A DNA stretch of 64,000 nt from DATLED01 sp963750255. GTDB lineage: Bacteria > Actinomycetota > Acidimicrobiia > Acidimicrobiales > CADCTF01. Location: assembly GCA_963750255.1 (NCBI GenBank), contig CAVVPZ010000004.1:1-64000 (forward strand), given 5' to 3'. A program made the position numbers and the translations under genes. The first letter of the stretch is position 1. Each line of letters starts with the position of its first letter. The notes beneath the pieces are model-generated. The model saw nothing but the letters and a program-made list of their open reading frames with translations, was not told where the DNA came from and did no database searches. Shown piece after piece: positions 34,141 to 42,971 of this stretch.

Positions 34141-35138
34141 GTCGGCCCGACGATACCGGTCGGCGGCCGCGACCCGGGCCCGCCCAGGCTCCGGGCCGCA
34201 ACGACGCCTGCGGCGCCAGCCCAGGCGTAGAACGCAGGGTCGTCTTCGGGCCCACGGCCCATCGACGTGACCCGAAGGCCGGCGTCGCGGAGGAGGTTGG
34301 GGACGTCGGGCACCTCCTCGTCGTCGGGGCTGGCGACGGTGATGCGGCTCGCAGCCAGCGCGACCGCCGTCACAGCGTGATGGCTCGGGCCACGGTGTCG
34401 TTCCCGTTCGTCAGCGTCGCTGTAGCGCACGGCAAGGATCGGGATCCCTCCGAGCGCAGCGGTGGCATCGAGGGTGCCGACGACATCGAGGCCGGTGTGA
34501 CCAAGCGTGGTACCTGTGCCGACGACGCCCGGACCGATCCCGGCGACGACGACGTCGGCCCCGTGGTGACGGGCGAGGGCGAGCGCCGAGTGCACGTTGA
34601 CGGCTTCGAGATCGCCGCCGAAGGCGTGGCCAGCGGTGATGGTGAGATCGAGCACGCCGGAGGCCCGCAGCTGGTGGACGGTGTCACTGAGCGCCATGGG
34701 TAGGGCGGCCCCGTCGGTCATCACATACGCGATTCGCACGTCAGGTCGGAGGTGGCGGATCACCACGGCGACGCACGGCACCTGGCTGTGCAGCCCGCAG
34801 GCCACGACCGGCAGCCCGTCGATGCGGTCGGGCAGCTCGACGCCTTCCTCAGCGGCGCCGGTGTCGACCTGGAGGCTGGTGTAGCGGAGCTTCATGATGT
34901 GGCCGGGCCCGGGTTCGCTCCAATGATCACGTGCGAGGTTCCAGTGCACGACGTGCCATCCGCCGGTGCCGAGCCCGAGCTCCACTGCGGTGGTGTTGAT
35001 CACGACCTGGTCCCCGACCGCCACCGGCCCGACGAGCTGGGTCAACACGTAGGCCCGCTCCCCATCGACCACCACCCGCTGCAGCCCCGTCCGCTCCTCG
35101 AGAATCTCCCCCACCACCCCCACCCGAAACGAAGGCAC
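34137..35138 (-). CDS. DUF3866 family protein
   Basis: A 333-residue protein with the family pattern: the N-terminal region EILEERTGLQRVVVDGERAY and KLRYTSLQVDTGAAEE, then RPDVRIAYVMTDGAALPMAL, LTITAGHAFGGDLEAVNVHS and VVAGIGPGVVGTGTTLGHTG. The function is unknown; the repeated glycine-rich turns suggest a nucleotide- or cofactor-binding fold. GTG 35138 is chosen because homologous-looking sequence starts there. The frame stays open to 35309, but that part is made of the minisatellite. The gene lies between the repeat and lepB, and its stop overlaps the likely lepB start. Confidence 0.82.
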   Translation of the reverse strand: MPSFRVGVVGEILEERTGLQRVVVDGERAYVLTQLVGPVAVGDQVVINTTAVELGLGTGGWHVVHWNLARDHWSEPGPGHIMKLRYTSLQVDTGAAEEGVELPDRIDGLPVVACGLHSQVPCVAVVIRHLRPDVRIAYVMTDGAALPMALSDTVHQLRASGVLDLTITAGHAFGGDLEAVNVHSALALARHHGADVVVAGIGPGVVGTGTTLGHTGLDVVGTLDATAALGGIPILAVRYSDADERERHRGPSHHAVTAVALAASRITVASPDDEEVPDVPNLLRDAGLRVTSMGRGPEDDPAFYAWAGAAGVVAARSLGGPGSRPPTGIVGPT

Positions 35139-35187
35139 TACCCCTCCCCCATGCCGGGCGAGCCCATCACCACGGCCAGCAAGGAGG

Positions 35188-35682
35188 GCGCCGTCGGGAG
35201 CGCCAGCGAACAGGTGCCACCCGAGCAGCAAGGCGCGCCAGCGCCGCCGCGAGGGCATCGTCACGGCGCCGTCGGGAGCGCCAGCGAGCAGGCGCCACCC
35301 GAACAGCAAGGCGCGTCAGCGCCGCCGCGGAGGCCATCGTCACGGCGCCGTCGGGAGCGCCAGCGAGCAGGCGCCACGCCGAATGGCAAGGCGCGTCAGC
35401 GCCGCCGGCGTGAGGCCATCGTCACGGCGCCGTCGGGAGCGCCAGCGAGCAGGCGCCACGCCGAATGGCAAGGCGCGTCAGCGCCGCCGCGTGAGGGCAT
35501 CGTCACGGCGCCGTCGGGAGCGCCAGCGAGCAGGCGCCACGCCGAATGGCAAGGCGCGCCAGCGCCGCCGCGTGAGGCCATCGTGTCGGCCATCAACACG
35601 GCGCCGTCGGGAGCGCCAGCGAGCAGGCGCCACGCCGAGCGGCAAGGCGCGTCAGCGCCGCCGCGTGAGGCCATCATCACAG
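35188..35682. repeat. six-copy minisatellite, about 80-bp unit, GGCGC/GCGCC-rich
   Basis: The core GCGCCGTCGGGAGCGCC begins at 35188, 35266, 35345, 35427, 35508 and 35601, so spacings are 78, 79, 82, 81 and 93. Each unit continues AGCGAGCAGGCGCCACGCCG, then GGCAAGGCGCGTCAGCGCCG and an ATCGTCA-type end. Copies are highly similar but not identical. Within a unit GGCGC and GCGCC half-sites can pair into several short hairpins, for example GGCGC-GTCA-GCGCC. The array fills the gap between DUF3866 and the 3' end of pafA. Frames run through it on both strands only because the repeat lacks stops. Confidence 0.92.
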
Positions 35683-37041
35683 TGACGCGATGAGCTTCTC
35701 CACCCGTTCGTCCTTGGACTTGAACGGGTCCTTGCAAGGACGGTGCGCTGCGCGTTGTCGTTGAGCTTGAGGTGCACCCAGTCGACGGTGTAGTCGCGCC
35801 GCTTCTCCTTGGCCTTCTTGATGAATTCGCCGCGAAGCTTGGCTCGGGTGGTCTGGGGTGGGGTGTCGACGGCGATGTCGATTTCGTCGTCGTCGCAGAT
35901 GCGCTCGACAAGGCCGCGATCTTGCATGCGGTAGTAGAGGCCCCGTTTGCGGTTGACGTCGTGGTACTGGAGGTCGAGCAGCGCGACCTTGGGGTGGGTG
36001 AGGGGAAGCGTCGTTCTTCTCCCGGTATCCCTCGATGAGTTGGTGCTTGATGACCCAGTCGCATTCGCGGTCGAGGCTCATCGGGTCCTTCTCGAGGCCG
36101 GTGAGGCAGTGCTCCCACATGCCGAGCGCTTGCTCTTCGAGGGGGCTGAGACCCTTGGTCTCGTGGTAGCGCAGGGCCCGGGTCGAGGTACTCGCCTTGG
36201 ATGTCGAGGGCGCTGAGCTTCGCGGCCGTTGGCCAAGCGAACCTTGCGCTTGCAGGTGAGGTCATGGCTGATCTCGCGGATGGCCCGGATCGGGTTCTCG
36301 AGGGTCATGTCGCGCAGGACGACGCTGGGGTCTTCGAGCATGCGCAGCAGGATCGACGGTGGCGCCGACCTTGAGGAACGTCGCGTACTCGCTCATGTTG
36401 GAGTCGCCGACGATGACGTGGAGCCGGCGGAAGCGCTCGGCGTCGGCGTGGGGTTCGTCGCGGGTGTTGATGATCGGGCGGCTGCGGGTGGTGGCCGACG
36501 ACACGCCTTCCCAGATGTGCTCGGCCCGCTGGCTGATGCAGTACATCGCGCCCCGTGCGGTTGCGAGCACCTTGCCGGCGCCGGCGTAGATCTGCCGGCT
36601 GACGAAGAACGGGATCAGGACCTCGGCGTAGTGGCCGAAGTCGTCGCGTCGGCTGGTGAGGTAGTTCTCGTGGCAGCCGTAGCGAGTTGCCGGCCGAGTC
36701 GGTGTTGTTCTTGAAGAGGTAGATGACGCCACGGATGCCCTCCTCGCGCAGTCGCTGCTCGGCGCGCGACCAGCAGGTCCTCGAGGATGCCGCTCCCCCG
36801 CCTTGTCGTGGACGACGAGGTCGTGGATCGAGTCGCACTCGGGCGTGGCGTATTCGGGGTGGCTGCCGACGTCGAGGTAGAGGCGGGCGCCGTTCTCGAG
36901 GAAGACGTTGCTGCTGCGGCCCCAGCTGACCACCCGGCGGAAAAGGTAGCGGGCCACCTCGTCGGGGCTCAGCCGCCGCTGGCCCCGCAGCGTGCAGGTG
37001 ACCCCGTACTCGTTCTCCAGGCCGAAGATGCGTCGATCCAC
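35677..37041 (-). CDS. pafA: Pup-protein ligase PafA, many frameshifts
   Basis: The protein of about 450 residues is spread over all three frames. In order the pieces read RRIFGLENEYGVTCTLRG, SPDEVARYLFRRVVSWGRS, ARLYLDVGSHPEYATPECDS (with the catalytic aspartate), IYLFKNNTDSAGNS, YGCHENYL, EHIWEGVSSATTRSRPIINT, RRLHVIVGDSNMSEYATFLK, NPIRAIREISHDLT, DVDTPPQTTRAKLRGEF-like and DYTVDWVHLKLNDNAQRTVL, ending KDPFKSKDERVEKLIASL. PafA links the C-terminal glutamate of deamidated Pup to substrate lysines using ATP. It differs from Dop in NEYGVTCT and in lacking the Dop loop. At least eight shifts occur; those I checked are single-base insertions. Confidence 0.93.
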
Positions 37042-37079
37042 GTGACCCCTTCAGATGGTCCAGTGCTCCACGGGTACCG

Positions 37080-37418
37080 TTGCCGGCGTGCCTCTCCCTT
37101 CGCATGGTGCCGTTGGTGACCTTGGGTGGCAGCTTCCAGGCCCGAGTTCTCTCGGCCCGGCTCGGTTCCGAGGGAATCGTCACCGAATTGCGGGGCGCGG
37201 TCGACGGGCCGTATCCCTTCGGCGACGTGGTCGTGCTCGTCGACGCCGACGACGTCGATCTGGCCCGCCAGCTGTTGTTGGCCGACGAGGTCGAGGATGC
37301 CCTCGACCCGTTCGAGCCGTCGCCTCGACGTCTGACCGGGGTCCCGCCGTGGGTGGCGATCGGCACCATCGTCTTCGTGGCCGTAGCCACGTCGCTGGTG
37401 CGGGTGCTTGCCCTCTAG
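37080..37418 (+). CDS. DUF2007-like small protein with C-terminal membrane segment
   Basis: A 112-residue protein. VPLVTLGGSFQARVLSARLG, SEGIVTELRGAVDGPYPFGD and VVVLVDADDVDLARQLLLAD form a small alpha/beta domain like DUF2007 (putative signal-transducing) proteins. The C-terminus is one membrane segment (WVAIGTIVFVAVATSLVRVL). The start is uncertain: the frame opens at 37080 but ATG 37104 or GTG 37107 fit the domain better. It is divergent from pafA and its stop overlaps the prcA stop by 4 nt on the opposite strand. Confidence 0.65.
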   Translation: MPACLSLRMVPLVTLGGSFQARVLSARLGSEGIVTELRGAVDGPYPFGDVVVLVDADDVDLARQLLLADEVEDALDPFEPSPRRLTGVPPWVAIGTIVFVAVATSLVRVLAL

Positions 37419-38098
37419 CTCGAAGCGAGGAGGGTCGTGAGCTCGGCCTCGTCGAGGCGGCGGAAGGCTCGGCGACGGGCGCCGCGCTCGAGCACGGCCG
37501 CCTCGATGTCGGAGGCCACCAGGGCGCGGTCGGTGCCGCCCAGCGCGGCGACGGCCACGGTGAGGGCTTCGGCCAGCGTGAGCCCTTCGCGCCAGCCCTC
37601 GCCCAGGCGGGTCGAGATCGCCTCGTCGTCGCCGGGGATGACGGTGAAGCGGTTCTCGTCGAGGATCACGCCGTCGTAGAGCACGTGAAAGAGCTCGTCA
37701 CCCGCGGGCTCGTAGCCGACCTCAGCCACGAGGATCTCGACCTCCATGGGCTTCATGTCGTGGGTGAAGGACTGGCCGAGGAGTTGGGCGTAGGAGTTGG
37801 CCAGTGACTTGGCGTGGACGTCCTCGCGGCTGAAGCGGAAGCCTTCGACGTCGGCGTAGCGGACGCCGGCTTGGCGAAGCTGGTCGAACTCGTTGTACTT
37901 GCCCACGCCGGCGAAGGCGATGCGGTCGTAGATCTCGCTGATCTTGTGCAGGGTGGCGCACGGGTTCTCGGCCGTGAGCAGGATGCCGTCGGCGTACTGG
38001 AGGGCCACGAGCGCTCGACCCTTGGCGATGTTGGTGCGGGCGAACTCGGCCTTGTCCGAGATCATCTGCTCGGGGCTCACGTAGAAGGGCATGGTCAT
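37415..38098 (-). CDS. prcA: 20S proteasome subunit alpha
   Basis: A 227-residue alpha subunit. The start MPFYVSPEQMISDKAEFART is the gate-forming N-terminus, followed by NIAKGRALVALQYADGILLT, KISEIYDRIAFAGVGKYNEF and SYAQLLGQSFTHDMKPMEVE. Alpha rings cap the beta rings and dock Mpa. It has no N-terminal catalytic threonine, as expected. The ATG overlaps the prcB stop by 1 nt, so the two subunits are translationally coupled for equal amounts. The frame is intact. Confidence 0.96.
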   Translation of the reverse strand: MTMPFYVSPEQMISDKAEFARTNIAKGRALVALQYADGILLTAENPCATLHKISEIYDRIAFAGVGKYNEFDQLRQAGVRYADVEGFRFSREDVHAKSLANSYAQLLGQSFTHDMKPMEVEILVAEVGYEPAGDELFHVLYDGVILDENRFTVIPGDDEAISTRLGEGWREGLTLAEALTVAVAALGGTDRALVASDIEAAVLERGARRRAFRRLDEAELTTLLASS

Positions 38099-38905
38099 CA
38101 GCGATTCAACCCCTGGTCGCTCTTGCGCTGGATGAGGGCGGCGAAGCGCTCGGCGACCTCTACTTCGGTGGCCTCCTCGTACCCTTCGCCGGTGATCGTG
38201 GCCACGGTCGGATAGATGCCGCGCACGGCGTCGGGCCCGCCGGTGGCGGAGTCCTCGTCGGCCGCCTCGTAGAGGCCCTGCACGGCGAGTTCGATGGCGG
38301 ATTGGCGGTCGAGGCCTTCGGTCCAGCCCAGCTTGACCGTGGTGCGGGCGTCGCGTCCGCCCGACCCGTCGGCGTGGAAGTCGGTCTCTTCGTAGCGTCC
38401 GCCGGTGGCGTCGTAGGTGAAGATGCGTCCGATCCGACGGCGGGTGTCGAAGCCGGCGAAGAGCGGCACGACGACCAAGCCCTGCATGGCCATGGGCAGG
38501 TTCTGGCGCACCATGCCGGCGAGCATGTTGGCTTTGCCCTCGAGGCTCAAGACGTTGCCGCTGAGCTTCTCGTAGTGCTCGAGCTCGAGCTGGAACGAGC
38601 TTGACCATCTCGAGGGCGAAGCCGGCGGCGCCGGCGATGGCGACGCCGGAGTACCGGTCGGCTGGATGCACCTTGTCCATGGCCCGATGGGCGATTGAGC
38701 TTCCGGCGGTCGCCCGGCGGTCGCCGGCCATCACGACGCCTTCGGCATACCGAAGGGCGACGATGGTGGTGCCGTGGGTGATGGCGAAGCCGGGGTCGCG
38801 ATCGGCCAGAGACGGCAGGGTCGGCGCCGGCCCGTCGAGACGGCGCAACAGCGCGGAGAAGCTGGGCCCCGGGTCTTCGCTGGGCGGAAAGAGCGGCAGA
38901 GTCAT
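38098..38905 (-). CDS. prcB: 20S proteasome subunit beta, one frameshift
   Basis: About 268 residues. A propeptide of about 45 residues ends at FAITHG, and the mature chain begins TTIVALRYAEGVVMAGDRRA with the catalytic threonine; the Asp/Lys partners lie in MAGDRRAT and KVHPADRYSGVAIAG-type segments. An inserted base near 38599, just after EMVKL, moves the rest to another frame, where ANMLAGMVRQNLPMAMQGL and ATITGEGYEEATEVEVAERF follow. It is the proteolytic subunit of the Pup-dependent proteasome. TAGCGT ends 10 nt before ATG 38905. pup lies 36 nt upstream. Confidence 0.95.
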
Positions 38906-38941
38906 TGGACGCCCGACGCTAGCGGGCGTCGCGGCCGAGGA

Positions 38942-39139
38942 TTACTGGCCGCCCTTCTGGACGTAGCTTCTCACGAAGTCCTCAGCGTTCTCTTCGAGCA
39001 CTTCGTCGATCTCGTCGAGCAACTCGTCGAGCTCGGCCTTCAGCTTCTCGCCCTGACCCGAGCCGGCCGACACCTCCTCGTCGACGACTTCGTCGGCGCG
39101 AGCGGGCGCCGGCTTCTTCTTCTGTTCGCGTTCAGCCAT
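38942..39139 (-). CDS. pup: prokaryotic ubiquitin-like protein Pup
   Basis: A 65-residue, mostly disordered protein: an N-terminal Lys/Ala/Pro part (AEREQKKKPAPARADEVVDE), the central helix bound by Mpa (GEKLKAELDELLDEIDEVLE) and the C-terminus FVRSYVQKGGQ. It ends in Gly-Gly-Gln, so Dop must deamidate the glutamine before PafA can use it. ATG 39139 follows GGAGG at good spacing. The gene lies between dop and prcB, the canonical order. Confidence 0.97.
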   Translation of the reverse strand: MAEREQKKKPAPARADEVVDEEVSAGSGQGEKLKAELDELLDEIDEVLEENAEDFVRSYVQKGGQ

Positions 39140-39155
39140 GTGACCTGCAGACCTC

Positions 39156-40649
39156 CTAGGAGTCCAACCGGGCGATGAGCTCGGCCGGACTCGAACAACC
39201 ATCCAACAACGTATCGACAATGTCAGCGCTACCTCTGAGCGGTTCCATCATCGGCACCCGACGCAGGGGCTCGGCTCCGAGATCGAAGACCAACGAATCC
39301 CAGTTGGCGGCGGCGATCGAGGGCGCCCAGCGCTGGAGGCACCGGCCGCGGAAGTAGGCACGTGTGGTGCGGGGCGGCTCGGAGATCGCCTCTTGGACCT
39401 CGTCCTCGGTGACGATCCGCTCGAGCTTCAGCCGCTCGAAGAGCGACTTGTCGGGCCGGAGGTCGTGGTACTGGAGGTCCATCGCCGCCAGCCTGGCGTC
39501 GTCCCAAGCCAGGTCGTGGCGCTCGCGGTACGCATCGAGCAGGCGGTACTTGGCCACCCAGTCGAGCACGCCCGACAGCGACATCGGGTCGGACTCGAGG
39601 GCAGTGAGCACCGACTCCCACCGACGCATGACGTCGAGGCCGACGTCCTCGGGACCCACCGCCTCGAGGCCCCGATCATCGGCGTACTTGCGGGCAAGAT
39701 CGAACAGCTCCCACTGAATCTCGAGGGCGGTCATCTTGGCGCCCGAGGAGAGTTCGAGCGGCTGGCGCAGCGAGAGGTCGTAGGACACCTGGCGCAGCGC
39801 CTGTACGGGCGCGGCCAGGGAGAAGTCCCGACCGCCGAAGGCCTCGTCCTCGATCATGCACAACACGATGGCGGTGACGCCGACCTTCAGGAAGGTCGAT
39901 ACCTCGGCCAGGTTGGCGTCACCGACGATCACGTGCAGGCGGCGGTACTTGGTGGCGTCGGCGTGGGGCTCGTCGCGGGTGTTGACGATCGGACGCTTGA
40001 GCGTGGTCTCGAGCCCGACCTCCTCTTCGAAGAAGTCGGCCCGCGGGGTGAACTGGAACGGCACGTCGAGGCCGAACGTCGACGCGGCCTCGCTGCCCAC
40101 CTTGCCCGCGCCGGTGTAGATCTGGCGGGTGACGAAGTGCGGCATCACGTGCTGGACGATGCGGCCGAAAGGCACCTGGCGGTCCATGAGGTAGTTCTCA
40201 TGGGTGCCGTAGGAGTTGCCCTTGCCGTCGGAGTTGTTCTTGTAGACGACGATGTCCTGGCCGTTGGGCATCGACCGGCCGGCCGCTTCCATCGAGGCGG
40301 CGAGGATGCGCTCGCCTGCCTTGTCCCACAGCACGATCTGGCGGGCATCGGAGCACTCGGGCGAGGAGTATTCGGGGTGGGCGTGGTCGACGTAGTACCG
40401 GGCTCCGTTGGTCAGCACGGCGTTGACGAGGTGGGTCTCCACCTCGGGAGGCAACGAGCCCTCGCGGGCGAACCCGCGGGCGTCACGACCGGGCGACTCG
40501 TCCTCGAAGTCCCAATCGACTTTGCGCTGCAGCTCTTGCACATAGGCGTTGATCAGGACCGACGAGGCGGCGATCGGATTGGATTCGCCCGCGCCTCGTT
40601 GCTGGATGCCGTACTCCGTCTCGATGCCGAACACCTTGCGCAACGCCAC
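39156..40649 (-). CDS. dop: Pup deamidase/depupylase
   Basis: An intact 497-residue protein, the only full-length member of the ligase/deamidase pair here. FGIETEYGIQQRGAGESNPI is the N-terminal ATP/Mg block. The insertion after it (about 30-70, the Dop loop region with DWDFEDESPGRDARGFAREG) separates it from PafA. ARYYVDHAHPEYSSPECSDA carries the catalytic aspartate, and VYKNNSDGKGNSYGTHENYL and PIVNTRDEPHADATKYRRLH follow. It converts Pup-Gln to Pup-Glu and removes Pup from substrates. GTG 40649 has TAGCGT (minus, 40656-40661) 6 nt upstream. Confidence 0.97.
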   Translation of the reverse strand: MALRKVFGIETEYGIQQRGAGESNPIAASSVLINAYVQELQRKVDWDFEDESPGRDARGFAREGSLPPEVETHLVNAVLTNGARYYVDHAHPEYSSPECSDARQIVLWDKAGERILAASMEAAGRSMPNGQDIVVYKNNSDGKGNSYGTHENYLMDRQVPFGRIVQHVMPHFVTRQIYTGAGKVGSEAASTFGLDVPFQFTPRADFFEEEVGLETTLKRPIVNTRDEPHADATKYRRLHVIVGDANLAEVSTFLKVGVTAIVLCMIEDEAFGGRDFSLAAPVQALRQVSYDLSLRQPLELSSGAKMTALEIQWELFDLARKYADDRGLEAVGPEDVGLDVMRRWESVLTALESDPMSLSGVLDWVAKYRLLDAYRERHDLAWDDARLAAMDLQYHDLRPDKSLFERLKLERIVTEDEVQEAISEPPRTTRAYFRGRCLQRWAPSIAAANWDSLVFDLGAEPLRRVPMMEPLRGSADIVDTLLDGCSSPAELIARLDS

Positions 40650-40655
40650 GCAACG

Positions 40656-40661
40656 ACGCTA
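40656..40661 (-). promoter_or_regulatory. -10 box TAGCGT, leaderless promoter of dop
   Basis: The box (minus strand) ends 6 nt before GTG 40649. dop, pup, prcB and prcA follow in the same direction, so this may be the main promoter of the proteasome core operon. Confidence 0.45.
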
Positions 40662-40787
40662 CTCGCCGCTCTCTCCGACGAGACACCCGCCCCGCCGCGT
40701 CGGGGTGGCCGATCCGGTCGCCCAGGAGCCTCGAGGTGGCGCAAATGGCGACCGCAACGGCCACATCAAGCCGCAGAGCGCGCTCCG

Positions 40788-42549
40788 TTACAGGTACTGG
40801 CCGGTGCCGACCCGCTCGATGGCCTGGCCGCCGGTGGTCTCGCCCGCCTTGTCGCCGGTCCTTGAGGAGGATGCGCATGTAGACGATGCGCTCGCCCTTC
40901 TTGCCCGAGATCTTGGCCCAGTCGTCGGGGTTGGTGGAGTTGGGGAGGTCTTCGTGCTCCTTGTACTCCTGGCGGATCGAGTCGAGGAGGTGCTCGGGTC
41001 AGGATGCCCCGCCCGTCGCCGGCGATCTCGCGCTTGATGGCGAGCTTCTTGGCTCTGCGCACGATGTTCTCGATCATCGCGCCGGAGGAGAAGTCCTTGA
41101 AGAACATGACCTCCTTGTCGCCGTTTTGGTACGTGACCTCGATGAAGCGGTTCTCGTCGTCGGTCGAGTACATGACCTCGACGGTCTGCTCGATCATGGC
41201 TCTGCATCGCCTTGGCCGGGTCGCCGCCGCCGAGGGACTCGACTTCGCCCGCGTCGAGCGGCAGGTCGGCCGGAGGTAACGGCTGAAGATCTGGGCCGCC
41301 GAGCGTCTCGTCGGGCCGCTCGACCTTGATCTTCACGTCGAGTCGGCCGGGCCGGAGAATGGCCGGGTCGATGAGGTCTTCGCGGTTGGAGGCGCCGATC
41401 ACGATCACGTTCTTGAGGGTCTCGACGCCGTCGATCTCAGCCAGCAGCTGCGGCACGATGGTCGATTCCATGTCGGAGCTGATGCCGGTGCCGCGGGTGC
41501 GGAAGAGCGAGTCCATCTCGTCGAAGAAGACGATGACGGGGACACCTTCTTCCGACTTCTCCCGCGCCCGCTGGAAGACGAGGCGGATCTGGCGTTCGGT
41601 CTCGCCGACGTACTTGTTGAGCAGCTCGGGGCCCTTGATGTTGAGGAAGTACGACTTGGCGCCGACCTTGCCGGTCACCTCGGCTGACCTTCTTGGCCAG
41701 CGAGTTGGCCACGGCCTTGGCGATGAGCGTCTTGCCGCACCCCGGGGGGCCGTAGAGGAGGATGCCCTTGGGCGGCGGGAGCTCGTATTCGCCGAAGAGC
41801 TCGCGGTGGACGAAGGGCAACTCGACGGCGTCCATGATCGCTTCGATCTGGTCGTCGAGGCCGCCGACGTCTTCGTAAGAAATGTCAGGCACCTCTTCGA
41901 GGACGAGTTCTTCGACCTCGGGCCGGGGCAGCTTCTCGATGAGCAGGCCGGTGCGCGAGTCCATCAACAGCGTGTCGCCGGCACGGAGGCGCACCGATCC
42001 GTCGCTGAGGGCTTCGGACAGCTCGACCACACGCTCCTCGTCGGCCCGGCCGACGATCATGGCCCGCTTGCCGTCTTCGAGGACCTCTTTGAGGGTGACC
42101 GCTTCGCCGGTGAGCTCTGGGCCCCGGGCCAGGACGACGTTGAACGATTCGTTGAGGACGACCTCTTGGCCCTTCTGGAGGACGTCATCCTCGAGGTCGG
42201 GGTGGAGGGCGACGCGCATCTTGCGACCGCCGCTGAAGACGTCGACGGTGCCGTCGTCGTTGCGCCCGAGATAGGTGCCGTACGCCGAGGGCGGCTGGGT
42301 GAGCTTGTCGACCTCGTCGCGCAGGGTGGCGATGTGCTCGCGCGCTTCTCGCAGCGTGTAGGTGAGCTTCTCGTTCTGCGAGACGGCCTGGGCCAACTGG
42401 CCCTTGGTCTCGAGGAGCTTCTCCTCGAGGGTGCGCACCCGCTTGGGCGCCTCGGAGATCCGGCGGCGGAGCGAGCTCACCTCTTCTTCGAGCACCACGG
42501 CGTGCTCCCGCAGCTCGTCGAGCTCCCGCAGGTTTTCGGCTTCGGACAT
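40788..42549 (-). CDS. mpa: proteasome-associated ATPase Mpa/ARC, several frameshifts in the 3' half
   Basis: A AAA ATPase of about 585 residues. An N-terminal coiled coil (ENLRELDELREHAVVLEEEV and ENEK-type helices) recruits Pup. Two OB folds follow (TVDVFSGGRKMRVALHPDLE). Walker A is LLYGPPGCGKTLIAKAVANS. After a shift near 41690 come LNIKGPELLNKYVGETERQI, Walker B VIVFFDEMDSLFRTRGTG and GASNREDLIDPAILRPGRLD. More shifts between 41300 and 40850 split RFIEVTYQNGDKEVMFFKDF and SGAMIENIVRRAKKLAIK. The end GTGQYL is the proteasome-docking tail. AAGGAGG lies 8 nt before ATG 42549. Mpa unfolds pupylated proteins into PrcBA. Confidence 0.94.
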
Positions 42550-42705
42550 GGGCGCACCTCCTTCTCGGGCGACCCTACACGTGGCCCGAAGGCTGCAAGC
42601 GGAGGGCGACGATTTGTACGGACTCGGGGTCGAATTGCATTTCCACGGAGCTGGCCGGGTATATTCAGACCTACACAACTCCCCGGAAATCGTGAGGAAC
42701 TCTCC

Positions 42706-42945
42706 ATGGGTATGAAGGTCTGGATCGATCAGGATCTGTGCACGGGCGATGGCCTGTGCGAGGAGATCGCTCCCTCGGTGTTCACGCTGCTCGACGACGG
42801 CCTCGCCTACGTCAAGGAAGGCGACAAGGTCTTCAACCCCGGCGGCCCCGATGGCTTGGCCAACGTGGCCGGAGGGATGGAAGAGGCGACCATCGAGTCG
42901 GCCGAAGAATGTCCCGGGGAGTGCATCTTCATCGAAATGGAGTAG
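42706..42945 (+). CDS. single-cluster ferredoxin
   Basis: A 79-residue ferredoxin. WIDQDLCTGDGLCEEIAPSV and ESAEECPGECIFIEME give a C-x5-C and C-x3-C arrangement, so one cysteine pair is wider than in a classic [4Fe-4S] site, and a [3Fe-4S] cluster is likely. It resembles ferredoxins that feed cytochromes P450 in actinobacteria; the partner is not next to it. TATATT (42660-42665) is a good -10 about 40 nt upstream, with a weak TTGCAT 19 nt before it. It is divergent from mpa, with 156 nt between starts. Confidence 0.9.
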   Translation: MGMKVWIDQDLCTGDGLCEEIAPSVFTLLDDGLAYVKEGDKVFNPGGPDGLANVAGGMEEATIESAEECPGECIFIEME

Positions 42946-42971
42946 CCGGGCGAGCCCCGACTCCATCAGAA

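Noticed and set aside
34137..35309. Longer DUF3866 protein starting at 35309
   Set aside because: The extra 57 codons are minisatellite sequence, and the recognisable protein begins at the GTG at 35138.
35188..35682. CRISPR array
   Set aside because: The copies are directly adjacent, with no unique spacers and no cas genes nearby.
34752..35693. 313-codon plus-strand frame with APSGAPASRRHA-type peptide repeats
   Set aside because: It arises from the stop-free minisatellite and from antisense of DUF3866; unit lengths of 78-82 bp are mostly not multiples of three, so the repeat is not kept for coding.
39393..40865. 490-codon plus-strand frame
   Set aside because: Exact antisense of the intact dop gene.
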